64,000 nucleotides of DNA from Cannabis sativa. Its lineage: Eukaryota; Streptophyta; Magnoliopsida; Rosales; Cannabaceae. A program made the translations under genes and the position numbers. Positions 46,770-59,545 of the stretch are shown here, piece by piece. The DNA lies in NCBI RefSeq assembly GCF_029168945.1, contig NC_083601.1, forward strand, positions 16,830,160 to 16,894,159. Reading direction: 5' to 3'. The first letter of the stretch is position 1, and each line of letters begins with the position of its first letter. The notes under the pieces are model-generated. The model saw only the letters and a list, made by a program, of their open reading frames with translations. It was not told the DNA's origin and did not search any database.

Positions 46770-48876
46770 TCAACCATTGGGAGTAGCAGGAACAGATCCA
46801 TCCGCGACTTTGCTGACGGCTTCATTCTCGACTTCTTCAGCATCCGCAACCTCAACTTCCTCGAGAAGATTCCCTCCACCACCTTGAGTTTGTGTGGGCG
46901 ACATGGCGCGAAAAGCCTCAGCCATTTCAACGGCTTCTGCTCCAAGGATTGAAAAGTCGAAGTCAGGAATCTTGGAGAGAGTGGTGTAGATGTAATTCGA
47001 GACCGCCTGGTCATACTGCCTTTTTCCATTCTCCTTCTCAACCTCCAAGTCGCGAGACATCTCCTCGATTTTCTTCTGAGCTTTTTGGCCTCGAGCTCGA
47101 CTTGCTCCTTAGCCTTGCGAAGTTCCTCGAGCTCCTTATCCTTAGAAGATGCATCTTGCTTCAGCTTCTTATTGTCTTCCTGAAGCTGAGCAAGGTGTCT
47201 CTCCGCAAGTTTAACCTCCTTGGACCCAATAACAAAAGCCCTCGAGAACATAGCAATGAACTGCGAAGCTAACTCTGCGGAGCGAGGCAGCAGCTCCTCG
47301 GCAAGAGTCTTGTCAATCCTCGATTGGAACTCATCACTTACAAATTTCTCCTGAAGAGACAATATGTTGCGAGCTCAAACCGCTGGGTCAATCACGAGCT
47401 TCTTCCCTTTCTCTTGAATGCCCTTAGCTGGCCTCTCGGAAGAATCTGCGATAGGAGTAACCACCACATCGCTCTTCCTCTTCTGAGGAGCGACAGGGGA
47501 AGTTGCCGCTGTTCCAGATTTTAGCTTGCGGTTAAGAGTGGGTGCGGACTTCAAGAAAGTCATTTATGCAATTACAGCAAAAAATAATGATTAATGCTAA
47601 TAAGGGTGAAGTTCTAACGCGCTATTTATGTATGCGATAAACTACCTGATGATGGTCGAGAAGTTTGCTTGGAGAGGCGTTTATCAATTCGCTCTTGTTG
47701 CTTTTCAGAAGGTTCCTTGTATACCGACTCTCTCCAAAGACTTGCGTTCTCGGGGATCAGTTTGTGTTCTCGCAACTTGGCAGTCGTACACAATAATCGC
47801 CAGTCGCGATCTTGTACAGGAAGGCTCCCGAGAACTTCAGCTGTCTCTCTGCGAGTCGCATCGAGTGCAGGTCGAGCTGGTCTATCTGCGAAAACAAAAA
47901 AGAGCGAGTTAGCATGAAATCTCAAAATTATTCAAAAAATGACTAAGTCAGGAAACATGCGACATACTAGGTCGACAGTTAAAGTCAGTCCTAATCCCAG
48001 GCACTTTGAATATATAAAACCACTTCGATTTCCAATCTCCCATATTGGAAACCATGCCTTATACCCCATTAATCTCAGAAGTGACCCACTTGCTGAAGCA
48101 GTAGAAACCATTGTGGAGTCCTACGCTCTTTATGTCATAGAAGTAACTAAACTCTTCTACTGAGGGAGCCCTATGAACATACTCCATGTACATCGCATAA
48201 AAGGCAAGGCTGTGTGATAGCTGTTGGGGGTCAGTTGAAAGGGAGACACATCGTAACCTTTGAGAATGGCCGCAATAAAGGGGTGAAAAAGGACCGATAC
48301 CCAACATCAAAGAATGGGTATTGAGACTACCACATCCTCTGTAGGAATACTCGCTGGATTGGTAAAGGAAAAGTGCACCCTCTGAGTAGGTTTAGGTCGC
48401 AAAGAAGCGAGTCGCAGAAGCTTCAGTCTTGTAAAAGTAGTAAGGTCCGATTTGGTGACCCTCGAGACCAAGTCCTCGCATGAGAAGGGCTCGTTGAGCT
48501 GAGTATTGTCCACCGAATCAGTCCCACTCCCTTCTGCCTCTTCTTCTTCCTCGCCTGACTCTCGAGCTGGGGCCGCCCAATCGTCATCCATCTCCTCGAC
48601 CTCAACATTAGGGGCATGCCTGGAGTGGACGAGATAATCGCGTGCTGACACCGTAGATTCGCTGTCTCGAATCTCAATGGCTCCTGGTTCAGCGAGCTCC
48701 TGCACCATTCTCTCAATGTCTGCGGAAGACATCAGACCTAATTCTATACCTCCAGCAGGTGCGATCTCCTCTTCTGAGATCGAGGTCGGGATAAAATTAT
48801 CTTCCCTTTGGTCCTCGTCACCATCAAATGCGTTGCCTCCTGAGCCAAGCAGCTGACTATCCGGCAGGTCGCTCAT
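46770..48876 (-). pseudogene. Antisense spliced gene of Tat element A, Transposase_28-like domain plus coiled coil
   Basis: Homologue of the gene in element B. Exon 1, 48876-47968: MSDLPDSQLLGSGGNAFDGD, an acidic stretch, VVVSIPIL, then a frameshift near 48305 before FYAMYMEYVHRAPSVEEFSY and a TAA at 48059 after SEINGV. Donor GTATGT is at 47967. Exon 2, 47885-47646, has VQDRDWRLLC and ends CAG|GTAGTT. The acceptor expected before exon 3 reads GCAT where element B has GCAG, so that splice site seems lost. Exon 3, about 47566-46770, has a coiled coil with one KELEELRKAKE unit, a frameshift near 47065, then IPDFDFSILGAEAVEMAEAF and a Glu/Val-rich tail. Broken, but clearly the same gene architecture. 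Confidence 0.78.
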
Positions 48877-49043
48877 CTGAAAGATGGAAGATCTTTTCAG
48901 CGTGGTGAATGTGTGAAAAACAAGATAAGTGATCTCACCTGCATATAGACTATAAAATCGTCTTGGGAGGATGATTTGAATTATCACAAAAACTAGCCAT
49001 CCCACCAATACGCGAAAAGACAGGTGTGCGAATAGAAAGACGT

Positions 49044-49135
49044 CCCAAAGACGGCTGGGTGTATCCCAGTGACCTAAGTGACATGCGACTTTCAGCATGG
49101 CCCTGAAGTAACGGGGAGACACCCACTGTTTGGGG
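49044..49135. repeat. Long imperfect hairpin 1, element A
   Basis: CCCAAAGACGGCTGGGTGTA opens and GAGACACCCACTGTTTGGG closes an arm of about 24 bp. Same family as the element B hairpins. Confidence 0.75.
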
Positions 49136-49199
49136 GAGTCCAACTAATCACAACCTGCGAGTGTGTCACGCATCTTTAGCTAAGCGATATACCTCCAAA

Positions 49200-49281
49200 A
49201 ATGGCTGGGAGAAACTCAGTGACTCAAGGGGCATGCGTTCTCAAGCATAACCCTGAAGTTACTGAGGTACTCCCACCGTTT
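49200..49281. repeat. Long imperfect hairpin 2, element A
   Basis: ATGGCTGGGAGAAACTCAGT opens and ACTGAGGTACTCCCACCGTT closes. The loop includes TCAAGGGGCATGCG, as in element B hairpin 1. Confidence 0.72.
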
Positions 49282-49334
49282 CGAGAATATCTACCAGCCA
49301 AATGGTACGCTTATCAGAACATTAGCGCATGTCA

Positions 49335-49419
49335 CAAATGGCTGGGTGTATCTCAGTATTTCAAGGAACATATAACCGCATATATGAACCTTAGAATACT
49401 GTGATACACCCACCATTTG
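49335..49419. repeat. Long imperfect hairpin 3, element A
   Basis: CAAATGGCTGGGTGTATCTC opens and GTGATACACCCACCATTTG closes. The loop carries CATATAACCGCATATATG. It is the counterpart of element B hairpin 2. Confidence 0.8.
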
Positions 49420-50250
49420 AAAGACTTAACCAATGTTTCCACAACAAAATTTACAGAGTACAAAATCCTAAAGTTCTAAGTAACAGCCAGAAGTGATCAA
49501 GTCTCTGTGAAGCCTAAGAAGAGCAGACATGCGAGTATTCGAGATGTTCATCCGAATACCCGCGTGTATTCAAAATATAAAGTGGCGTCTATTCAAACAT
49601 TATTTCTAAAGTTCACGGTTATGCCAATTTTAAGTCATTTTCCTTGAAATTACCCAGTTTCTTACCTAAAAAGCATAGCCTCATACGTATTTCTTACAAA
49701 CATATATTCCTAAACCCCCTCATAGATGTTAAAACCCAGAAAATAGCATTTTCTCCCAAACAGAAAACAAAAATGCAGTGAACTTTGAAAACTAACCTTT
49801 AGTTCTGATAATTTGTTCCTGCGATTGCTCCCGACAACACTTGAGATTGAGAAAATTTCACAAAGAAAGGCGAAAATCTAGGCAAACTATGAAAGTCTCC
49901 GTTGGAGTCTCTGAAAGAGAGGGAATAAGGAAGTTAAGGAAAATGAGGGAAAATGGGGGATTTTGATTCGAATCAAAGGGTTTAAATACCCATATCCCTC
50001 ATTAATTGGGATCATGACACGTGGCAACCGGAATGCCTAAAGTCGCCCAATCCAACGGCCAACAATGGCCACGACTACACGAAAACCGAAGAGTTTTGTG
50101 ACGTGGCACCATAAATGCAATAAAAAGTAATAATTACAGCCGTCATTTTTCGAAACCCTCGAAGGGACAACCAAAGGTCACCTCTTCGTGACAACCTTTC
50201 ACCTGTCTCTCGCGTATAGTTTCCCTTGTGACCGCACCTGTCACATCGCG
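49420..50250 (-). other. Leader and promoter zone of antisense gene, element A
   Basis: No coding frame. It contains the partial 31-bp repeat (49531-49575), a conserved donor-like GGTTAGTTTTC (minus strand, about 49792), a TATA-like motif near 49980, CACGTG at 50018-50023 and ACGT-core boxes near 50100. Layout parallels 43877-44698. Confidence 0.5.
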
Positions 50251-50264
50251 AAACTAGGGGCATG

Positions 50265-51125
50265 TGTTATAGTGAGATTTCTCTCACCTAGAAACTCGAG
50301 ACCAGACTCCTGTTTAGAGGACACGTGTACTCAGATTTCCAAATGAAAGCTGAGACCTCCATGAGAGACTCCTCGAAGTTTTAAACCTCTCTCAAGATAG
50401 ATTCAGCGAGTATGACCAAAGTCTGATCGCATGATTATAACTCGTATTATGCGGGACAAGAGAGTAACTCGCATGTATCGAACTATGGGGGAGTATCCTC
50501 TCCATGTTCTTGCATAAACATAGAGACCGACTTTCTATAATGCGAGTTGGTCCCGATGGCCCTGCAGCCTTGATAAACTGATATAGACTCGCATGTCTAG
50601 GTTCTGTCAGCTCGTCATGCGATGTCCACAAAGGCGACTACCTAAGAACGTAGACATCCTAAACGTAATTAAGTGTTGGGTCTGCGAAATTAATATTAGA
50701 ATATGAACAGTCAACTTGCATGTTAAAAGGGCGTATACGTTGCTGAATTTAGTAACTGTTATTCATTTATTGATGTTAACGTTGTTTAGTTTAGTTATTG
50801 TAATTCAATGTGTAAAAACGGATTGACAATGAATGCAATCCTTGTATAACTAATTGGACACCTGCTTTGTATATAAAGGGGTGATCCACCGTGAAATGAG
50901 ACCTACGAAACTTTTGCTACAGTGGACTAAGCAGAGCGTGATCTGACTGAACCACTATAATCCTCTGTCTTATTGTTATTTCAAGTTTTCTGTTAAGCAT
51001 TTCCCATTCCCAGTTCGAGTACTCGCCACTCTAGGTTGAATACTCGCAGTTGTTCTTCGTATAATTTTCTTCTTGTCATTAGTAAGATCATATACATTTG
51101 GTGTTGCGAATTTTGCTCGACAACA
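50265..51125 (+). mobile_element. 3' LTR of Tat element A
   Basis: 861 bp, TGTTATAG...CGACAACA, TATATAAAGGGG at about 50870. A 10-bp deletion near 50406 relative to the 5' LTR. AAAAG follows at 51126-51130. Confidence 0.93.
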
Positions 51126-51130
51126 AAAAG

Positions 51131-53546
51131 ATACCTCAGACAACCAGAACTCGCATTTTTTAAATTTTGCATACAACTTGTGATCTGTAAGTCGCTGCAA
51201 TACCATTCGAAGATGATGCTCGTGCTCCTCTTCTGACTGAGAGTATACAAGAATGTCGTCTATAAACACTATGACGCAGTTATCGAGGAAATCCTTGAAT
51301 ACCCTATTCTTGAGATCCATAAAGGTCGCAGGAGCATTGGTCAATCCAAATGACATTACCAGAAACTCATAGTGCCCATATCTGGTTCTAAAAGCAGTCT
51401 TCGGTATGTCCTCCTCTCGAATTCTAAGTTGATGATAACCAGATCGCAAATCAATCTTCGTAAACATTATTTTTCCTTGAAGCTGATCGAACAAATCATC
51501 GATTCTAGGCAATGGGTACTTATTCTTAATCGTCAGTTTGTTTAGTTCCCAATAATCAATACACATTCTGAGGGAACCATCTTTCTTTTTCACAAACAGA
51601 ACCGGAGCTCCCCAGGGCGATACACTGGGTTGGATAAACCCAATGTCAAGCATCCCCTGAAGTTGTAACTTAAGCTCCTTGAGTTCTGCTGGAGCCATCC
51701 TATATGGAGCTTTAGAAACAGGCTCAACTCCAGGTGCCAGATCAATTACGAAATCAATTTCTCGTTGCGGCGGCAATCCCGGCAACTCCTCGGGAAACAC
51801 GTCGAGAAAGTCTCTTACCACCCTGACTGCCTCAGGCCCAAATGTTTCAGGTCTGCAGGAGTTAATTACCACTGCTAGAAACCCTACACAGCCACTGTGT
51901 AGTAAATCTCTAGCCCTCAGTACAGAGATAACTGGGATCCGAGACCTCTGAACTGATCCAACATAAACAAATGGATCTTCCCCTTCTGGCTGAAAAGTCA
52001 CCATTTTTCGTTTACAATCTATACTGGCCGAATACTTGGACAAAAAATCCATCCCCAGTGTAATGTCAAATTCAGTTAGTTGCAGTTCTATAAGGTCAGC
52101 GCTCAACTCCCTATTTTCGATCCTAACCGGCATAGACCTAATGTGCCTATTAGAGATAACCAACTCCCCACTAGGCACTAGGGTTCCAAACCCTCTTTCT
52201 AAAATATCACAAGGCCTACCCAAAAGATCAATTACTCTTGTAGCTACATATGAGCGTGTAGCTCCCGAATCAAATAATACTGTAAACAAGGAGTTGTTGA
52301 CAGGAAGCTGACCTGTCACAACAGAAGGACTGGCTGCAGCATCAGCTTGGTTAATAGCGAACACTCGAGCAGGAACCGGTTTCACCTCAGCTTTCAGCTC
52401 CTCTTTCTTTGCCTGAGGGCAATCTTTCTTCAAATGCCCCACTGTGCCACACAAAAAGCATGTCTTCCGGTTACACTCTCTCAGATGATGTTTCTTGCAC
52501 CGATGACACTCAGGGTAAGAGTAACCCTGACGTCCACCTCTGCCTTGGTTCCCACGGAACAGCTTACTCTGCCCTGAACCACCAAGTGTTGGGGTAACTT
52601 TCCTTTTCTGTTCAGTGGTGGAGTCACCACCATCCCTACCATAAACAGGAGTAAGAACAGTGGGGGTTCCACCAACACTCGGAGTCACTCGGGGCTCCTG
52701 CAGAAATTTCACCGCACCCTCGGCTCTCAAGGCCTTTTCAACCATTTCAGAATATGTGGTTGCTTCGGTAGTAGTAATCACCAAATCGTGCCTAATTTTC
52801 GCACTCAAACCGGCCAAATATTTCTCTTTCTTGCTAAAGTCAGTTGGCACGATTCCCGCAGCGAGTTTGGCAAGACGGTCAAACTTTGTCGTATACTCAG
52901 TAACAGACATTCCCTCGGTTTGAACCAGATCGGTAAACTCTTTCCGCTTTGCACTGCAGATAGCTTCATTGTAATATTTGGAGTTAAACAACTCCTTAAA
53001 CTCTTCCCAGGTCATAACTGTGACGTCCTGAGTGAGGGTTATCAACTCCCACCACACGAGAGCGTCCTCCTGAAACTGGAAAGTGGTGTAGGTCACCCGA
53101 TCATTACCAAGAACTCCCATAAAATTAAGGATACGCTCAATCACTGTGAGCCCCTGCTCAGCCTTCATTACAGCGGGACCTCCCAGAAACACAGGAAGTG
53201 CCTGCTTCTGGAACCTTTCATATAACAGCTCCATACGGTTGCCAACAACAGGTTGTTCTGCTGGCACTGCTGGAACTGCAACGGCCTGAGCAACTTGCTG
53301 AGGAGGCACGGCAGGAGGACCCTGCTGCCTCAATCTTTGAATCTTCTCATCCTGTTGACGAATCCGATCTTGCATTTTCGCAAATCTTTGCTCCCAATCT
53401 GGAGGAGCTTGTGGTGGATTTATAGGGTGACCACCCTGAGCTCTGCCACGGCCACGGTCGCGACCACGAGGGTTTTGGGGATTTCCCTGACCGCCTCCGG
53501 TATCAACCATGCCACCCTGACTTCTTGTATTTCGCGGGACATCCAT
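51131..53546 (-). pseudogene. Chromovirus C gag-pol, N-terminal half: Gag, protease, reverse transcriptase
   Basis: Uninterrupted minus-strand frame of about 805 codons from ATG 53546 ([12 protein letters not shown]) to the element A insertion. Gag core includes [31 protein letters not shown] and [15 protein letters not shown]. The CCHC knuckle [14 protein letters not shown] is at about 52420-52461. Protease has [12 protein letters not shown] at about 52265. Reverse transcriptase has [35 protein letters not shown] (Trp where Arg is usual), [15 protein letters not shown] and FIDDILVYS at about 51260. The GTG nine codons upstream is not needed as start. The frame is open in this half; the pol half at 24201-26420 has several stops. 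ATG 53546 is chosen because it leads the conserved Arg/Gly-rich Gag N-terminus. Confidence 0.92.
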
Positions 53547-53817
53547 TATATAGGACTTAGCCTGCGAATCCACAAGCCAGGTAAGTTAGACAGCGATGAA
53601 AACTTAACACCGCTCTTAAGGACTTAAAGGCAACACACTTTAAATTAATTAATTTTAAAATCTAATATGCTTCCTAACATACTTTTGACATTCACAATTA
53701 TTTAAAATACTAAACAAGTACGAGCTTACTGAACCGTGAACGAAGCTTTCTCTGATGAAGATTGTACATGTCTTAGCAAGGTTCAGTAGACAAACCTGGC
53801 GGCTCTGATACCAAAAT
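53547..53817 (-). other. Chromovirus C leader and primer binding site
   Basis: Minus-strand TGGTATCAGAGC (plus coordinates 53802-53813) is a perfect tRNA-iMet site, four bases from the LTR. The remaining 250 bp is untranslated leader. Confidence 0.85.
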
Positions 53818-55956
<2,139 letters not shown>

Positions 55957-56426
55957 ACTAATTTCGAGTATTAAAGGCTAAATGTCTAGATCTCATGGCA
56001 AACAACAATCCGAAAATTAAGAACATAAAAGAAAATAATTGTAATACTAATCTTGGCCAAAATAAAAAATTAATCATGTAAGAACATTCATAAGCAATTG
56101 ATAATGAGATATTGATAATCAATTTCAGATCAAACACAATAAAATCAAAAAACACAAATTATAATTTCATAATATAATTATATAAACCCTAAAACTTTAA
56201 ACTTAAAATTCTCATAATATACATAATGATTTCATGCATATAATATATCAGCAGAACGAGAATTTAATGATAAACAAAACCCCTAAAGTTTTAAGATTTA
56301 ATAACGAAAATTTTATCATTAATTTATGACAAAAATTAATATGTAATTATGGATAATTAACATATATAAATTATTTATACTAATTATAGGTTCTAAATCA
56401 TATACAATAGGCAATCTAATACCACA
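55957..56426 (-). other. Copia E 5' leader with decayed primer site
   Basis: AT-rich, no gene. Next to the LTR, the minus strand reads TGTGGTATTAGATTGCC, a tRNA-iMet site (TGGTATCAGAGC) with three changes. This places the 5' end of E here and shows that it runs leftward. Confidence 0.65.
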
Positions 56427-56915
56427 TGTTAGAAAAATTAATAATAAACCCATGATCATTTTCTATATAACATAGAACACAATAATAATATAAAAAATTA
56501 GGTATGCGTACCTGTTTGATCCATAGCAATTACCTCAATTCGATACATAGCAATTACTTCAATTCAATAGTGCAACACTATCAACTAAGTCTTTCTCCCT
56601 AGATCTCTAAATCAGAAATAGTTTATTTATTTGATTATCAAAAGGTATACAATTGTGATGAGACAATATGTATTTATAGAGTTAGGGAGGGGACTTAGCT
56701 ACATAACCCTAGTTGGACTGGGCCTGCTCATCAAAGGCTTCAGTTAACTAGAAAAGCCCACACTTCTGCTTCACCTAGACTTTACACACAAATGCTAAGC
56801 CCATTAACAATTGATCACCAACAATATGGGCTAACACAACAAAGAACTATCCAATCAACCCAAGTTTTAATAAAACCAATAAAAGTTAATGTAAGCCCAA
56901 ATAAAAAGTCTAACA
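56427..56915 (-). mobile_element. 5' LTR of copia E
   Basis: 489 bp, same ends as 6081-6574, with the same 24-bp internal duplication. GGATA follows at 56916-56920. Confidence 0.87.
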
Positions 56916-56957
56916 GGATAATTATTTTTAATCTGTCTGATGCAATTATCTTTGGGA

Positions 56958-57215
56958 GCATGTAACACAATTTGAAGAACAAAAGGAGGATAAGGTGGCG
57001 GTAAATTAGTGCTACCGTGACCGACAACCAAAATTAAATGACCACTACCAAAAATAATGTAATGATTTTTAGTGCTTGAACTGAAATAAGACGAGACAAT
57101 ATATGCATGTGCCGTAATGTGAGATGTTGGGACGGTATCCATGTAATAGTTTTAATCGGGTTGAGAGAAAGATAGAGCATGCATAGCGACCTCCACCATT
57201 TAGTCTAATAGTTTG
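56958..57215 (-). pseudogene. Copia fragment H: protease / pre-integrase region
   Basis: On the minus strand, about 57200 to 56960, the frame reads AMHALSFSQPD, stop, NYYMDTVPTSHIT (aspartic protease site, usually DTGATSH), SSYFSSST, YIIFGSGHLILVVGHGSTNL and FVLQIVLHAPK. This is the block between Gag and integrase of plant copia elements. It is joined at about 56957 to plus-strand gag of element G, so it is a rearranged fragment. The Gly of the DTG site is replaced by Val. Confidence 0.75.
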
Positions 57216-57229
57216 GGTTATTTGCCAAA

Positions 57230-57721
57230 GTCGGACTTGGGCGTAACCATTATTATATAATTTAGCTTAGAAACTAGTGACAAGATTAAGCTTATATATA
57301 TTGTTGTCTATCTAAATATGTGCATCTAAGTTTTAGTTAATGTTTTCTTTTATTTTATGTGACTACATGACAAGTATTTTTTACTGAGTTTAGTAACTCA
57401 CCATTATCAAACTTACCATGTGCAGATTAAGGTTGTAAAACTTAGAAAGTCGGTGGCAAGTGAAACATTGGAGGCTTGTGTGTGTACTCGCTTAGGACCA
57501 TATAACTGAGGGTGATTTAGGGCACGCTCCATTTATTTTATTAAGTGTTATTAAATTATTGTCGCAGTTATTTTTATTTATTAATTATTATGTCCTTTAA
57601 GTCCAAACTGAGCTCAAATATGAAATATTTTATGTTTATAAATAAAAGCGACATTACAGTTTTTCTGCATTTTAACGCTTATAAATAAATTAGTAATTTA
57701 TGTAAAAGTATGGGCGTTACA
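57230..57721 (+). mobile_element. Chromovirus-type LTR fragment K (3' part)
   Basis: Ends TATGGGCGTTACA at 57721, the same terminal signature as LTR D in reverse. It contains CTGAGTTTAGTAACTCACC, resembling the CTGAGTC..TGACTCAC block of LTRs C and D. The left boundary is not defined and no internal region follows. Confidence 0.55.
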
Positions 57722-57820
57722 CTTAGTTCTATCGTCACCGTATCGTCGTATGTGCATAACCACCTTTGTCTCAATCTTGTAAGTGTCTCTCATTCTTGAT
57801 TTGTTGTATTATTCAACACT

Positions 57821-58240
57821 TTAGACTGATGACTTGGTGATCGACGAAACATATGAGTCACCATAATATAGAAAGAAGTCTTTCAGATTATTGGTGATCG
57901 GAACAGAAATATCAGATGCCAATCTAGCCATGGTCTGAACTTCCTTCCCTTCCACTTTTCGAGCATGCACAACAATTAACAAGTCCTTTTCCTTGATATT
58001 CAGACTCTTTACGAAATTAATCTTCTCATGAACTGATGCCAAAATAAGGATATCCAAATTCACGGACTGATTCAGGTCTATTAAATTCATCAGTGACTTC
58101 TCACAATCGCAAATGGTGTAAGTAACATGGCAATGGCATTGGACTCCGTCAGTCCTGCCTTCTCCCACAACTGCACTCGACTCACCGCTGCCCCTCGCGC
58201 TTGAATACCCTTGAAAAAGTTTCACTGGCCCCGTCGGCAT
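57821..58240 (-). CDS. Unassigned ORF, 139 codons, with upstream TATA box
   Basis: From ATG 58240 the minus strand encodes MPTGPVKLFQGYSSARGSGE, a Cys/His patch (CHCHVTYTICDC), a middle block with hydrophobic alternation (VNLDILILASVHEKINFVKS, then DLLIVVHARKV) and a C-terminus YYGDSYVSSITKSSV. The alternation suggests beta strands. No signal peptide or membrane helix is evident. Upstream, GGGCTATAAATATATG (minus strand, about 58344-58359) is a good TATA box about 105 bp before the ATG. I do not recognise the family. It may be the first exon, or the surviving part, of a host gene whose 3' end was cut by LTR fragment K. It is the best candidate here for a non-transposon gene. Confidence 0.45.
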   Translation of the reverse strand: MPTGPVKLFQGYSSARGSGESSAVVGEGRTDGVQCHCHVTYTICDCEKSLMNLIDLNQSVNLDILILASVHEKINFVKSLNIKEKDLLIVVHARKVEGKEVQTMARLASDISVPITNNLKDFFLYYGDSYVSSITKSSV

Positions 58241-58619
58241 AATTATTATTTATAATCACATGCACTTTTTTTATTTTTTTTTATTGTAAGATTATTGCTT
58301 TGTTTTTTTTTTTTTTTTTTTTTTACTGAAAACATTTCTCTGGTTCATATATTTATAGCCCATCGAAAAACAAAAAAAAAGATTCATTAATTTGATGCAA
58401 ACTAGATACTCGAATCCAGCCAACTGTCTAATTAATTATTGCTTCATTCATAAAATTGTGTCTTTAATTTTGTGAACAATATGCATATAATTAAACATGA
58501 ATTCGTATACATTATTATACTCCATTCCTTTTTCTAAACAAATATCAACACCGTTACTGTCTACATGTGGAAGCCACTTTGGCTCCCAAAGAAAAAAGCT
58601 TACAATTTTTTTTTGTCAT

Positions 58620-58914
58620 AACATAAATTTTTATAATTAAATATAACTTTTAGTCACAGCAAAAAGTTATTTGTGACTAAAACATCGTATTTAGATACAA
58701 ATTATCACTAATTTAATTAGTTTTAGTTGCAGTAAGTATTGTGACTAAATATACATTAATTTAGTCACAACAAATTGTAATTTTTGTGACTAATACATTT
58801 ATCCACTGACATTTTAGTCACAACATAAGAATAATGATTTATAATTAGTCATAACTTTTTATTTTCAATCACAAATTTTGTTCTGACTATAAAAGTAAAT
58901 TTTTTATAGTGACT
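58620..58914. mobile_element. CACTA-like terminal region
   Basis: Read from the right, the sequence starts CACTATAAAAAATTTACTTT at 58914 and contains many copies of TAGTCACAA/TTGTGACTAA in both directions. A CACTA end followed by inverted short repeats is typical of En/Spm termini. The matching left terminus was not found. Confidence 0.5.
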
Positions 58915-58939
58915 ATAGAGTAAATGGTCGCTCATCGGA

Positions 58940-59335
58940 GCAACCTATTTCCAAACCCAAGAAAAAAACATAAAGGGCCGAGATCCTTTAATTGAAATGT
59001 AGACAAGAAGCAATAACTTGGTCTACATAAAGGGTAGGGGATACTTGGTCGACATAAGTCGTTTGTCGACAAAGCACATAATTTTTCTGGCAAAATATTT
59101 TACGCTGACGACTTTCTTGGCCAGCATAAGTTCCAACGCTGGCATTAAGTTGTCGGCTGAGGGGTGTCTGACGAAGTTATGCCAGCAAATCAATCACCGG
59201 CAAAACTTTCCCGCCATTTTTTTCCGTGAAAGCTTTGCCGACACACCTTACTTCGCCTGCAAAACATTGCAAAAAAAATTATTTTTGTTTTGCCAACGAT
59301 GTAAATTTCGACGACAAAAGGTTTTTTTAAATATT
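58940..59335. repeat. Subterminal repeat zone of a CACTA element
   Basis: Repeated words GCCGACA/TGTCGGC, GGTCGACATAAG, GCCAGCATAAG and CGGCAAAAC in alternating orientation, as in transposase-binding subterminal regions. The 116-codon frame at 59018-59368 is a by-product of these repeats. Confidence 0.5.
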
Positions 59336-59545
59336 TTTAAGCATCTAATAAAACTAAAGTTAAACTAAAACTGAAACTAATTTTTTGTTAAATAATAATA
59401 TATAAATATAATTTGAGTTATATTATAAAATTGAAATTTATATTATAATAACAAAAATAAATAAGCTATCTAAAACTAAATAAAGTATTGTTAGTTTATA
59501 AAAATTAGTAATATTTACAATGAAAATTGTAAACTAAAAATAAAA

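Larger units (their letters stand above)
26426..51125 (+). mobile_element. Tat-type gypsy element A (24.7 kb with nested insertions)
   Basis: LTRs at 26426-27296 and 50265-51125 are flanked by AAAAG at 26421-26425 and 51126-51130. The element sits in the reverse transcriptase/RNase H junction of chromovirus C, and removing it restores C's frame. Own sequence is 26426-32957 plus 46197-51125; the part between is copia LTR L with element B inside. Gene order: gag, protease, reverse transcriptase, RNase H, second RNase H, integrase, then an antisense gene, then the 3' LTR. The LTRs differ by several substitutions and a 10-bp deletion near 50406. Confidence 0.93.

Noticed and set aside
53198..53627. 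Plus-strand frames opposite C gag (75 and 124 codons)
   Set aside because: Shadows of the Arg/Gly-rich gag N-terminus on the other strand.
59018..59368. 116-codon plus-strand frame
   Set aside because: Built from the CACTA subterminal repeats; no recognisable domain.
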